Assembly: GCA_023393915.1 (NCBI GenBank)
Contig: JAEXBS010000047.1
Coordinates: 571,979-635,978, forward strand
Length of the DNA: 64,000 nucleotides
Direction of reading: 5' to 3'
Source of the DNA: Bacteroidota bacterium
GTDB taxonomy: Bacteria > Bacteroidota > Bacteroidia > Flavobacteriales > Weeksellaceae
Below are positions 55,729 to 64,000 of the stretch, piece after piece; the stretch's first letter is position 1, and each line of letters starts with the position of its first letter. The position numbers and the translations under genes are program-made. The notes beneath the pieces were generated by a model. That model worked only from the letters and a program-made list of their open reading frames with translations. It ran no database searches and was not told where the DNA came from.

Positions 55729-56556
55729 ATGAATTTACAACATCTAGAAAATATAGCTTCCAATTATGGGAAGTCAGAACGAATGCCGGTTCTTTTTATA
55801 GGACATGGATCACCAATGAATGCCATTGAAGAAAACCAATTTGTTCAAGGGTTTAGGCGAGTGGCTAGTGAAATCCCTTTACCAAAGGCAATTTTGTGTA
55901 TTTCAGCACACTGGTTTACTCAGGGAACTTATGTAACGGCCATGGATCTTCCTAAAACAATTCATGATTTTTATGGTTTTCCAAAGGAGCTCTTTGAAGT
56001 GGAGTATCCGGCACCTGGATCAGCCGAGCTAGCTAAAGAAGCAATAGATCTACTCGTGCCTACCTTAGTGGAAGAAGACCACTCTTGGGGGCTAGACCAC
56101 GGCGCATGGAGCGTTATTCGACATCTGTACCCCGATGCCGATATACCCGTAATCGAACTTAGCATAGACTATACCAAGGGACCAGAATACCATTACGACT
56201 TAGCCAACCGTCTTTCCAAACTAAGAAATCAAGGTATATTAATCATCGGAAGTGGGAACATCGTCCATAACCTTAGACTTATTGATTGGAAAAATATTAA
56301 TACCGTCGGTGCAGGGTGGGACTGGGCAATTGAAGCTCGGGAAAAAACCAACAATTGGATTTTGGAAGGGAATGCAAAACCATTATTGGAATACCAAAAA
56401 CAAGGAACAGCACTCCAGTATGCGATTCCTAGTCCAGACCATTATTTGCCCTTAATATATTCTCTTGGTTTAAAAGATAAACAAGATGAAATTTCTCTTT
56501 TCAATGACGAACTAATAGGCGGTAGTTTAAGTATGACGAGCGTAAAAATTCAGTAA
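55729..56556 (+). CDS. ygiD: Extradiol ring-cleavage dioxygenase, class III (4,5-DOPA dioxygenase-like)
   Basis: 275 residues. Metal-ligand histidines lie in FIGHGSPMNAIEENQF, SAHWFT and GLDHGAWSVIRHLYP, with a further one in GSGNIVHNLR. This is the YgiD/DODA subgroup, which opens aromatic diols such as DOPA; the native substrate is unknown. Cytosolic. It follows yceI by 74 bp. Confidence 0.93.
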   Translation: MNLQHLENIASNYGKSERMPVLFIGHGSPMNAIEENQFVQGFRRVASEIPLPKAILCISAHWFTQGTYVTAMDLPKTIHDFYGFPKELFEVEYPAPGSAELAKEAIDLLVPTLVEEDHSWGLDHGAWSVIRHLYPDADIPVIELSIDYTKGPEYHYDLANRLSKLRNQGILIIGSGNIVHNLRLIDWKNINTVGAGWDWAIEAREKTNNWILEGNAKPLLEYQKQGTALQYAIPSPDHYLPLIYSLGLKDKQDEISLFNDELIGGSLSMTSVKIQ

Positions 56557-56634
56557 TCTATAACTAGACTTCAATAAAAGTTAGTAGCAAAGGTCCGTAA
56601 GGTATACTGCTAACAGCTTAATTTCAAGCAACTA

Positions 56635-56664
56635 AAAGAGGGACTCTTAACTGAATCCCTCTTT
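56635..56664. terminator. Intrinsic terminator between ygiD and hutH
   Basis: A 9-bp perfect stem (AAAGAGGGA / TCCCTCTTT), extended by two more pairs after a mismatch, with an A-rich and a T-rich side; it can serve both convergent genes. Confidence 0.7.
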
Positions 56665-56688
56665 ACTATTTTGACTTAGATAATTCTT

Positions 56689-58176
56689 TTAGTTTACGAT
56701 AAACTGTCTTTGACGAATCAAGTCCGCAATCTCTATAATGTCCTTTCCAATCAATCGATCGTTTTCAAGTTTATCCACTTTTGTACGAATCAAATCATAG
56801 TTTTGTTCCACAATTTTTGAACACTTTGCTGGACGTCTAAACTCAAGTCCTTGTGCTGCAAACATAAGTTCTACAGCTAAAATAGAAACCAAGTTATCAA
56901 GAACTTGATTGAATTTGCGACCAGAAATACTTCCCATAGAAACATGATCTTCTTGCCCTAAGCTGGTTGGAATACTATCCGCAGAAGCGGGGAAACACAA
57001 AGATTTATTTTCACTTACAAGAGCGGCCGATGTATATTGAGGAATCATAAATCCAGAGTTTAAACCAGAGCTCTCCGTCAATAGTCTTGGAAGTCCAAAT
57101 TCTCCTTCGAGTAAAAGATAACTTCTGCGGTCGGATATATTTCCTAATTCAGCCGCCGCAAGAGTTGCGTAGTCTAGAGGAAGCGCTATCAGTTGTCCAT
57201 GAAAATTACCTCCAGAAATACTTTCTTCAGCACTCAGTACAATCGGATTGTCGGTAACTGAATTCAACTCAATCTCTGCAGCTTGTTTTAAATGTTCATA
57301 GGCATTTCTTGATGCTCCGTGCACTTGCGGAACGCAGCGCATTGAATAAGGATCTTGAACGCGATCACAGAATTCATGAGATTTCAAATTATCTGAATCT
57401 TTTAAAAATTTAAGCATTCGCTGCGCTACTTTCTTACTGCCAGAAAAAGGTCTAATCTCATGCAATTCCTTTTTAAAAGGACTCGCAGAACCTCGATAAG
57501 CCTCTAGTGACATCGCAGCACTTAAGTCAGCCAAATCAAGTAGGTACTTCATTTTTTCTAGCCCTACAATCGCGTGGGCTAATATAAACTGAGTTCCATT
57601 AATGAGTCCTAAACCTTCTTTTGGACCTAAAACTATTGGTTCTAGTTTATGCTTAGCTAAAACTTCTGCTGCATCAACCGGTTTTCCATCCTGCCAAATT
57701 TCTCCTAGTCCCAATAAAGGAAGCACCATATGAGCTAGAGGCGCTAAGTCGCCAGAGGCACCTACGGATCCTTGCTCTGGAATCACAGGACAAAGGTCTT
57801 TTTCAACCATTAGCTTTAGCCGCTCAATAACTTGAAGTGAAACCCCTGAATAACCTTTGGAAAGCGCATGAATTTTGCAAATCATCATAATCTTCGATAG
57901 TTTGGGATCAATAGGTTTCCCTACTCCAACGGCATGAGAGATAATCAAATTATGCTGCAATTGAGCCGTCTCTTGTTCTGAAATCTTTACATCACATAAG
58001 GGACCAAAACCCGTATTAATTCCGTAAACGGTTCTATCAGAGTCAACTATTTTTTTTACATTCTGTTCGGAGGTCTTTATTCTCTCCTTTGCTGCTTTAT
58101 CTAGCTTTATTAATTCAGGATTCTGTACAATAGTAAGAATGTCCTCTACTTGCAAGTGATCGGTTCCGTATATCAT
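56689..58176 (-). CDS. hutH: Histidine ammonia-lyase
   Basis: 495 residues. The MIO cofactor forms from A140-S141-G142 in GSVGASGDLAPLAHM. YGINTGFGPL supplies the catalytic tyrosine loop, and QDHVSMGS is present. It converts histidine to urocanate and ammonia. No hutU, hutI or hutG genes lie beside it, so either the rest of the pathway is elsewhere or the enzyme is a related lyase. It diverges from uvrC. Confidence 0.94.
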   Translation of the reverse strand: MIYGTDHLQVEDILTIVQNPELIKLDKAAKERIKTSEQNVKKIVDSDRTVYGINTGFGPLCDVKISEQETAQLQHNLIISHAVGVGKPIDPKLSKIMMICKIHALSKGYSGVSLQVIERLKLMVEKDLCPVIPEQGSVGASGDLAPLAHMVLPLLGLGEIWQDGKPVDAAEVLAKHKLEPIVLGPKEGLGLINGTQFILAHAIVGLEKMKYLLDLADLSAAMSLEAYRGSASPFKKELHEIRPFSGSKKVAQRMLKFLKDSDNLKSHEFCDRVQDPYSMRCVPQVHGASRNAYEHLKQAAEIELNSVTDNPIVLSAEESISGGNFHGQLIALPLDYATLAAAELGNISDRRSYLLLEGEFGLPRLLTESSGLNSGFMIPQYTSAALVSENKSLCFPASADSIPTSLGQEDHVSMGSISGRKFNQVLDNLVSILAVELMFAAQGLEFRRPAKCSKIVEQNYDLIRTKVDKLENDRLIGKDIIEIADLIRQRQFIVN

Positions 58177-58306
58177 TAGAAAAATTTGCTCTAATTTACG
58201 CTTTTATTCAGAAATTTTTCGAAACTTCAACTGATTTCCAAAGGCCCGGTTCTTTTGGGATGTAAAGGAGCGCTTCACAAAAGGCCGAGAGTTACTTTAA
58301 GTTTAG

Positions 58307-58314
58307 TAATTTTG
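58307..58314 (+). promoter_or_regulatory. -7 element (TAATTTTG) of uvrC
   Basis: Exact TAnnTTTG, only four bases before the GTG start codon. The transcription start is expected inside or beside the start codon. Confidence 0.55.
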
Positions 58315-58318
58315 TATT

Positions 58319-60118
58319 GTGAATGACTCGCTACAACTTCAATTAAAAACGCTGCCCTCCAATCCTGGTGTTTATCGTTACTATGATAAAAACGACCAAT
58401 TGCTGTACGTGGGCAAGGCCAAGAATTTAAAAAAGCGAGTCCTCTCCTATTTCAATAAAAATTTATCTGGTTACCGAACTAAAATCATGGTCGGTAAGAT
58501 TCATCGGTTAGAGACCACGATTGTCCCCAGTGAATACGATGCGCTTCTGCTTGAAAACAATCTGATTAAAGAACATCAACCGTTTTACAACGTGATGATG
58601 AAAGACGATAAGACCTATCCTTGGATCTGCATTAAAAATGAAGATTTCCCTAGGATTTTTCTAACTCGCAATCGAATTAAAGACGGATCTGAATATTACG
58701 GACCCTATGCAAAAGTACGTCCGGCAAAAGTACTATTAGAAACCGTTAAAAACCTTTATAAAATTAGAACCTGCAACCTAAACCTTTCCCCAGAAAAAAT
58801 TAACGAAGGAAAATATCGAGTTTGCCTAGAGTATCATATAAAAAACTGCAACGGACCTTGCGAAAATTTAGAATCGAAAACAAGTTACGATGCTAAAGTT
58901 GAAGCCATTAGAGGAATTATAAAAGGAGATTTTAAGAAGGCCAGAAACTACTTAGTTGACGAGATGAGTCGCTACGCGGAGCGATTAGAATTTGAAAGTG
59001 CTCAACTCATTAAAGAACGTATTGACCAGTTGGAGGATTATCAAGCGAAGCATACAGTGGTCAATCCTAATATCGATGACGTCGATGTTTTTGCCCTCAT
59101 CAGTGATGAAAAGGAAGCTTTTGTCAATTATTTCAAGATTCAAAATGGAAACATTATCCAAAGCTACACGACTGAAATAAAAAAAATGCTTGAAGAGAGT
59201 AATGAGGAACTCTTAGAACATGCACTCATTGAAATCCGTAAGAAGTTCGAATCCGATTCAAAGGAAGTATATCTGCCCTTTAGCCTTCCACTTGAAATTC
59301 CTGGAGTGAAATTCACTGTACCGAAAGTCGGCGACAAAAAAAGGCTAGTAGAACTTTCAGAAAAAAACGCAAAAGAATACCGAATTGAAAAATTAAAACA
59401 AGTTCAAATCGTTGACCCGGAACGTCATACGGATCGTATTATGGCTGAAATGAAAACGCTTTTAAGAATGCCACAGGAGCCGCGTCATATTGAAGGATTT
59501 GACAACTCGAATATTCAAGGAACCAACCCGGTCTCTTCTTGTGTCGTTTTTAAAGACGGCAAACCCAGTAAGGAGGACTACCGCATTTTTCATCCCAAAA
59601 CGGTAGAAGGTCCCAATGATTTTGCCACAATGGAAGAAGTGATTCACCGTCGCTATAAAAGACTCCTGGATGAAGGACTACCGCTACCCCAACTTATTTT
59701 GATTGATGGAGGCAAGGGACAACTATCTTCTGCAGTGAAGAGCTTAAAACTTCTTGGAATTTATCAGAAAGTAACGGTCATTGGAATTGCTAAAAAATTA
59801 GAAGAACTCTACTTTCCCGAAGATCCTATACCTCTGTATTTAGATAAAAAATCAGAAACCTTAAAAATCTTACAAAGAGTCCGTGATGAAGCCCACCGAT
59901 TCGGTGTACGTCATCATCGGGTTCGACGTAAGAATTCTACTATTCTAAGTGAACTAAGCGAGATCCCCGGAATTGGTGAGAAAACTACTCAACTATTGTT
60001 ATCTCAATTCAAATCCGTTAAAAGAATTAAAGAAGCAACTCAGGAAGAATTAGCTCAACTAATAGGTGAAAAAAGATCCATAAGCCTATGGACCTATTTT
60101 CACGGACCAGAAAACTAA
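58319..60118 (+). CDS. uvrC: Excinuclease ABC subunit C
   Basis: 599 residues starting at GTG (58319), which gives the usual LQLQLKTLPSNPGVYRYYD opening; an ATG four bases later is in another frame. Domains are GIY-YIG endonuclease (about 13-90), UVR motif (about 205-240), UvrC RNase H-like domain with EGFDNSNIQGTNPVSSCVVF and IDGGKGQL (about 380-500), and a C-terminal helix-hairpin-helix pair. It makes both incisions in nucleotide excision repair. Its stop is one base from the end of the convergent next gene. Confidence 0.97.
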   Translation: MNDSLQLQLKTLPSNPGVYRYYDKNDQLLYVGKAKNLKKRVLSYFNKNLSGYRTKIMVGKIHRLETTIVPSEYDALLLENNLIKEHQPFYNVMMKDDKTYPWICIKNEDFPRIFLTRNRIKDGSEYYGPYAKVRPAKVLLETVKNLYKIRTCNLNLSPEKINEGKYRVCLEYHIKNCNGPCENLESKTSYDAKVEAIRGIIKGDFKKARNYLVDEMSRYAERLEFESAQLIKERIDQLEDYQAKHTVVNPNIDDVDVFALISDEKEAFVNYFKIQNGNIIQSYTTEIKKMLEESNEELLEHALIEIRKKFESDSKEVYLPFSLPLEIPGVKFTVPKVGDKKRLVELSEKNAKEYRIEKLKQVQIVDPERHTDRIMAEMKTLLRMPQEPRHIEGFDNSNIQGTNPVSSCVVFKDGKPSKEDYRIFHPKTVEGPNDFATMEEVIHRRYKRLLDEGLPLPQLILIDGGKGQLSSAVKSLKLLGIYQKVTVIGIAKKLEELYFPEDPIPLYLDKKSETLKILQRVRDEAHRFGVRHHRVRRKNSTILSELSEIPGIGEKTTQLLLSQFKSVKRIKEATQEELAQLIGEKRSISLWTYFHGPEN

Positions 60119-61021
60119 TTAAAGTCCTTTAAATACTTCTTTAGTGAATCCACCTTTACCGTCCGGAAGCTCAATCACGATATCGTTGCCCTGAGCAAAA
60201 CCTAGGGTGCTTACTGAATTTTCTAGGGTGACACGATAGACTCCTGCCTGTGAAGTAGCTCTAAACTGAGCATACGGTACCGAGCTTTGTGGTCTAGTGA
60301 AAATAAAATGATCCTCAGATAAGTTCACTTTTGTGAACCTAGTACCGTTCCAAGCGTATTCTTGAGCGGCATTCTCACCTACAGATGCGGGAGCAGTAGT
60401 GGATTGAGTCGCTTTTACAGCAACCGTAGAGCTTTGCGCAGTCGAGACCTGCTCTGAACTTTTTTCGCTAGCAGAAGATACAGCGGACTTTGCTGGTGCT
60501 GCACTCTGTGCTGGCACCACTTGCTTCTCCGAAGCCTCTGTAACGACCTTAGCCTGTGTAGCGCTCGGAATGGATGTTGCTGTTACAGCCACACCATCTG
60601 TAGTTCCTGAAAACCCTGGAACCATTGCAATAGCTTTTAAAAGTGCATCTTGAAAACCTTCATGAAATTCTTTAATTCTTGTCTCTGTTTCATAAGATCC
60701 CACAACACGGCCTTCACAATCTTTGAACTCTAGCTTAACTTTATTTCGAAACATCGAACTTACATCAAGGACTTGCGCACTCAGCACTCCACAAGAATTC
60801 TGTGCAAACTCTACAGGCCATTGCTCCGGTATTTCTTGTGTCACGGAGTACCTTTTATCGGAAAGTTTACTAACTAAAATTTTGTTTAAGTTGTAGGCAT
60901 TGTTTGTTTTGAAATCATCGAATTTAACAGGGACATATATTTGTTTGAACTCACTTACATTTTGAGAAGAAACCGAAAGAGTAAATCCAAGTAACAGGAT
61001 GAAAGAAAATAAATTTTTCAT
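60119..61021 (-). CDS. Secreted protein of unknown function with a low-complexity linker
   Basis: 300 residues. It has a Sec signal (about 1-19, ending SVSSQ), an N-terminal domain to about 145 with two cysteines (C78 in NSCGVL, C100 in DCEGRV) that may bond, an S/A/T/Q/V-rich linker (about 150-220) and a small C-terminal beta domain starting AWNGTRFTKV. I do not recognise a family. It ends directly against uvrC with no intergenic base and no terminator. An EamA transporter gene lies upstream on the same strand. Confidence 0.75.
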   Translation of the reverse strand: MKNLFSFILLLGFTLSVSSQNVSEFKQIYVPVKFDDFKTNNAYNLNKILVSKLSDKRYSVTQEIPEQWPVEFAQNSCGVLSAQVLDVSSMFRNKVKLEFKDCEGRVVGSYETETRIKEFHEGFQDALLKAIAMVPGFSGTTDGVAVTATSIPSATQAKVVTEASEKQVVPAQSAAPAKSAVSSASEKSSEQVSTAQSSTVAVKATQSTTAPASVGENAAQEYAWNGTRFTKVNLSEDHFIFTRPQSSVPYAQFRATSQAGVYRVTLENSVSTLGFAQGNDIVIELPDGKGGFTKEVFKGL

Positions 61022-61099
61022 AGGAATGACTTTGAACTCAAAATTAGAAAAAAAATCCTATTACCCATGCATCTTACTTAACTAATCCAAAATGCCTTC

Positions 61100-62011
61100 T
61101 CAAGTTTCTAGCTTTGAATCCTTGAGCATTTGATTTTCGGCACGAAATTTTTTGCGCGTCTTAATAATCCCATTAACGATAATCGACAAGATCATAACAA
61201 GGGAAGCAACATAAAAAATAGGACTCATGTGCTCAGAATCTCCGAAAATAAAATAGGCTAAAATAATTCCATACACAGGCTCCAAATTAACGGTAAGGAC
61301 TAATGTAAATGGAGTGATGTACTTCATTAGATTGATGGACTCGAGCATGGGATAAGCTGTGAATACACCAGCAAGAATCGTAACCAACACAAGGTCCCTC
61401 TGTGAAATTTCAGTTATCAAAGGAAGATCCCCTGAAAAAAGGTAAAAAATACTTAAGATTGCCCATCCACATAAAATTTCGTAAAAAATGATATTTCCTG
61501 AGGAGGTCTTTCCGTATAGTTTTCCATTGAAAACGGAAAAAACAGTTCCAAAAAGTGCGGTTAATATACCGTAAAAGATCCCCTCTTTGTACTGAAATTC
61601 CGTTTTAAAAATAAGATACATACAGGCAACAATCACTACGCCCATTAGAATCTCGGAAATGTCTAGTTTACGTTTAAATATCAATGGCTCCAATAAAGCA
61701 GCAAATAAGGTGGATAAGGATAAACAGCTTAAAGCAATAGAAACATTAGAGACCTTTATCGAGTAGAAAAAACAAAGCCAATGAAATCCCATAAAGGCCC
61801 CCACAACAGCAAGCTGAATGAAAAGTTTTTTTGAAATGGCAATGCTCTGCTTCTTTACAACTCGAATAAAAAGAAAAAGAAAAAGAGAAGCAATGAGCAT
61901 TCGATAGAAAACCAGCACCTGTGCATTGGCATGGATGAGCTTACCTAAAATTGCCGTAAAGCCCCAAAGAAATACAATTAAATGAAGACGAAATAGTGCG
62001 GAATTTTTCAT
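61100..62011 (-). CDS. EamA-family (DMT) transporter
   Basis: 303 residues with about ten membrane helices in two EamA repeats (about 1-135 and 145-285), starting LHLIVFLWGFTAILGKLI. It is a drug/metabolite-type exporter at the inner membrane; the substrate is unknown. It may share a transcript with the secreted unknown 78 bp downstream. Confidence 0.9.
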   Translation of the reverse strand: MKNSALFRLHLIVFLWGFTAILGKLIHANAQVLVFYRMLIASLFLFLFIRVVKKQSIAISKKLFIQLAVVGAFMGFHWLCFFYSIKVSNVSIALSCLSLSTLFAALLEPLIFKRKLDISEILMGVVIVACMYLIFKTEFQYKEGIFYGILTALFGTVFSVFNGKLYGKTSSGNIIFYEILCGWAILSIFYLFSGDLPLITEISQRDLVLVTILAGVFTAYPMLESINLMKYITPFTLVLTVNLEPVYGIILAYFIFGDSEHMSPIFYVASLVMILSIIVNGIIKTRKKFRAENQMLKDSKLET

Positions 62012-62172
62012 GATGCTGTTCTGACCAATCTACGATTGAACTAAAAAAGTAATTTTCATCTTATGGCTTGGAACCTCCAGAGTGGTGATCCAGCATAATA
62101 CCGATGCAAATGTAATTCTTTTCTCACATTACACGAAATGTCTTATATTTAAGGATACAATTTTAATAAAGA

Positions 62173-63801
62173 ATGGATATTGAATTTAATAAGAGAGAAG
62201 ATAAAAACAAATTAATCCTTGCGGAGATAAACCAAAAGCTAGCGCAGATAAAGAAAGGTGGAGGAGATAAGCGACTTGAAAAGTTGCACCAAGAAGGAAA
62301 AATGAGCGCTAGAGAAAGAATAGAATTCTTATTAGACTCCAAATCTCCTTCAATAGAAATAGGTGCTTTTGCCGGATTTGAAATGTACACGGAACATGGA
62401 GGCTGTCCTAGTGGTGGAGTAGTTGTGGTCATGGGGTATGTATCGGGGCGTTTGTGCTTAGTAGTTGCAAATGATGCTACAGTCAAGGCAGGTGCATGGT
62501 TTCCAATAACGGGCAAAAAAAACCTAAGGGCTCAGGAAATTGCAATGGAAAATAGAATCCCTATCATCTATCTAGTGGATTCTGCTGGAGTGTATTTACC
62601 TATGCAGGATGAAATCTTCCCAGACAAAGAACATTTCGGAAGAATCTTCAGAAACAATGCAAAGATGAGTTCCATGGGAATTGTTCAAATCTCTGCTATT
62701 ATGGGAAGTTGTGTAGCAGGCGGAGCCTATTTGCCTATCATGAGCGATGAAGCAATGATAGTTGATAAAACAGGATCTATATTTCTTGCCGGAAGTTACT
62801 TAGTTAAAGCAGCCATTGGAGAGAGTATTGATAATGAAACATTGGGCGGAGCCACCACTCACAGTGAGATTTCTGGTGTAACCGATTACAAAGCAAAAGA
62901 CGATAAGGATGCACTTAAACGCATCCAAAAAATCATGAAATCTCTTGGAGAGAGCGACAAAGCTGGATTTAATAGAATCGAATCAACTGCACCTGCTAGA
63001 ACTCCAGAAGATCTCTTTGGTCTTGTTCCTCAGGAAAGATCAGAACAATATGATACCTATAGTATAATTGAATGCCTTATTGATCAAGATAGTCTTGAGG
63101 AATACAAACCGGATTATGGAAAAACCATTATATGCGGAACTGCTCGAATAGACGGATGGTCTGTTGGCATTGTAGCTAATCAAAGAAAACTTGTAAAGAA
63201 CGGTAAAGGTGAAATGCAATTCGGAGGAGTAATCTATTCCGACTCGGCAGACAAAGCCACAAGGTTTATCGCCAATTGTAACCAGCGTAAAATTCCACTC
63301 GTCTTCTTACAGGACGTTACAGGATTTATGGTCGGTTCCAAATCCGAACATGGGGGTATTATTAAAGACGGAGCAAAAATGGTAAACGCTGTATCGAACA
63401 GTGTAGTACCGAAATTCACAATAATTACAGGAAATTCGTATGGTGCCGGAAACTACGCCATGTGTGGAAAAGCCTACGATCCTAGGTTAATTGTCTCTTG
63501 GCCTTGGGCTAATCTAGCGGTAATGGGAGGAGCGCAAGCAGCAAAAGTACTCGCACAAATTGAAGCAAGCACACTTAAGAAAAAAGGTATAGAACTGACC
63601 GAAGAAAAAGAAAATGAAATTCTTCAAGAAATCAGTAAGCGTTATGACGAGCAAACCAAGGCTACCTATTCTGCTGCAAGACTTTGGACTGATGCAATCA
63701 TAAGTCCAACAGACACTAGAACATGGATCTCGATGGGAATTGAAGCAGCAAACCATGCGCCCATCACAGAAAAATTCAATATGGGAATATTACAAGTATA
63801 A
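62173..63801 (+). CDS. Acyl-CoA carboxylase, carboxyltransferase (beta) subunit
   Basis: 542 residues. The two crotonase-like halves are present: N-terminal with EHGGCPSGGVVVVMGYV, WFPITGKKNLRAQEIA, DSAGVYLPMQDEIFPDKEHFGRIF and MGSCVAGGAYLP; C-terminal with FLQDVTGFMVGS and GNSYGAGNYAMCGKAYDPRL. The wording is closest to methylcrotonyl-CoA or propionyl-CoA carboxylase beta chains. A biotin-carboxylase partner is not in the window. The cobalamin adenosyltransferase earlier fits a propionate/branched-chain breakdown route. Confidence 0.93.
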   Translation: MDIEFNKREDKNKLILAEINQKLAQIKKGGGDKRLEKLHQEGKMSARERIEFLLDSKSPSIEIGAFAGFEMYTEHGGCPSGGVVVVMGYVSGRLCLVVANDATVKAGAWFPITGKKNLRAQEIAMENRIPIIYLVDSAGVYLPMQDEIFPDKEHFGRIFRNNAKMSSMGIVQISAIMGSCVAGGAYLPIMSDEAMIVDKTGSIFLAGSYLVKAAIGESIDNETLGGATTHSEISGVTDYKAKDDKDALKRIQKIMKSLGESDKAGFNRIESTAPARTPEDLFGLVPQERSEQYDTYSIIECLIDQDSLEEYKPDYGKTIICGTARIDGWSVGIVANQRKLVKNGKGEMQFGGVIYSDSADKATRFIANCNQRKIPLVFLQDVTGFMVGSKSEHGGIIKDGAKMVNAVSNSVVPKFTIITGNSYGAGNYAMCGKAYDPRLIVSWPWANLAVMGGAQAAKVLAQIEASTLKKKGIELTEEKENEILQEISKRYDEQTKATYSAARLWTDAIISPTDTRTWISMGIEAANHAPITEKFNMGILQV

Positions 63802-63820
63802 CAGTACTTATCTAACTAAA

Positions 63821-63853
63821 GCACCCTTCTTCAATGAGAAAGGGTGTTTTTTT
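63821..63853 (+). terminator. Intrinsic terminator of the carboxylase gene
   Basis: A hairpin with CACCCTT / AAGGGTG as its core, ending in a run of seven T residues, 20 bp after the stop. Confidence 0.85.
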
Positions 63854-63877
63854 ATGCACTTAACTTCGCTTTTAAGC

Positions 63878-63912
63878 AAAAAAAATCCTCAACCACTACG
63901 TGATTGAGGATT
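63878..63912 (-). terminator. Intrinsic terminator of the rRNA operon
   Basis: A 13-bp stem with one mismatch and a 3-nt loop (AATCCTCAA...TTGAGGATT), followed on the minus strand by a T tract. It lies a few bases beyond the 3' end of the 5S rRNA. Confidence 0.85.
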
Positions 63913-63920
63913 CAAAAAAA

Positions 63921-64000
63921 ACTGGCGGCGACCTACTCTCCCGCGTTAGCAGTACCATCGGCGCTAGAGGGCTTAACTTCTGTGTTCGGAATGGGAACAG
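63921..64000 (-). rRNA. rrf: 5S ribosomal RNA, 3' part (continues past the window edge)
   Basis: The reverse complement reads CUGUUCCCAUUCCGAACACA..., AAGUUAAGCCCUCUAGCGCC and GAUGGUACUGC, then ends GUCGCCGCCAGU. This is the conserved B/C and D/E region and 3' end of 5S rRNA. About 80 nt are inside the window. The rest of an rRNA operon, 23S and 16S, is expected to the right on the minus strand. Confidence 0.95.

Noticed and set aside
58323..58325. ATG at 58323 as the uvrC start
   Set aside because: It is in a different frame from uvrC; the GTG at 58319 gives the family-typical N-terminus.

Overview
The window looks like chromosome from a member of the Bacteroidota, most likely the Flavobacteriales. 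The support is: AT-rich DNA; promoters of the TTG-N17..23-TAnnTTTG type in front of many genes instead of E. coli-type boxes; almost no Shine-Dalgarno sequences; a PafA-type alkaline phosphatase; a DUF5522 protein; an HMG-CoA reductase; the short Bacteroidetes-type arginine decarboxylase; and a Sec-type, lipoprotein-like (clade II) nitrous oxide reductase. I cannot name a genus. Most of the window is ordinary core genome. I see no insertion sequence, prophage, CRISPR array or integron, and no tRNA gene.

Layout. 1-5.7 kb: a PLP enzyme of the ACC deaminase/D-cysteine desulfhydrase family, an ECF-like sigma factor with an overlapping membrane partner, rpoN, asnS and a small HExxH protein. 5.7-9.7 kb: a DUF5522/DUF4136 pair, then two unrelated alkaline phosphatases back to back (PafA and a Tat-exported PhoA type). 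9.7-14.1 kb: mdh, a nucleoid-associated protein and dnaK. 14.2-23.5 kb: the accessory core of the window, a nitrous oxide respiration module. A cytochrome c faces the run cytochrome c - nosZ - membrane protein - nosL - nosD - nosF - nosY. It is followed by a Crp/Fnr regulator co-oriented with a heme-copper-oxidase-like membrane protein. 23.6-26.7 kb: ppk1-ppx. 26.7-29.7 kb: a serine hydrolase broken by one stop codon, a short SPFH-tail-like protein, and the Fe-S genes mrp-nifU. 29.7-36.6 kb: two amino acid/dicarboxylate transporters, a BON lipoprotein with a BON-SH3 protein, and the polyamine genes speB and speA flanking a HAD phosphatase. 36.7-46.4 kb: thiamine pyrophosphokinase, cobalamin adenosyltransferase, an ABC exporter, an lptB with an unusual C-terminal extension, hemB, deoC, an Lrp regulator, an EEP nuclease, trmD and ndh. 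46.5-64 kb: a GH25 lysozyme-like protein, an ABC-F protein, an APC permease, MscS, sucC, DUF423, HMG-CoA reductase, YceI, a DODA-type dioxygenase, hutH, uvrC, a secreted unknown, an EamA transporter, a biotin-dependent carboxylase beta subunit, and the 3' end of a 5S rRNA belonging to an rRNA operon that lies mostly beyond the right edge.

How it fits together. The nos module supplies a terminal electron acceptor. Its regulatory signals can be read directly: a 16-nt perfect palindrome sits about 41-45 bp upstream of the expected nosZ-operon start site, and a strong intrinsic terminator lies between nosZ and the maturation genes. The most interesting items are this nos control region, the regulator-membrane protein pair beside it, the LptB fusion to what resembles a DUF4284/Imm22 immunity domain, an inverted repeat inside the mrp-nifU promoter, the single-stop pseudogene, and several genes whose -7 promoter element ends only 4-8 nt before the start codon, which implies leaderless or nearly leaderless mRNAs. 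I did not find a clearly new multi-gene system. The calls are from reading sequence only, and family assignments rest on recognised motifs rather than searches.
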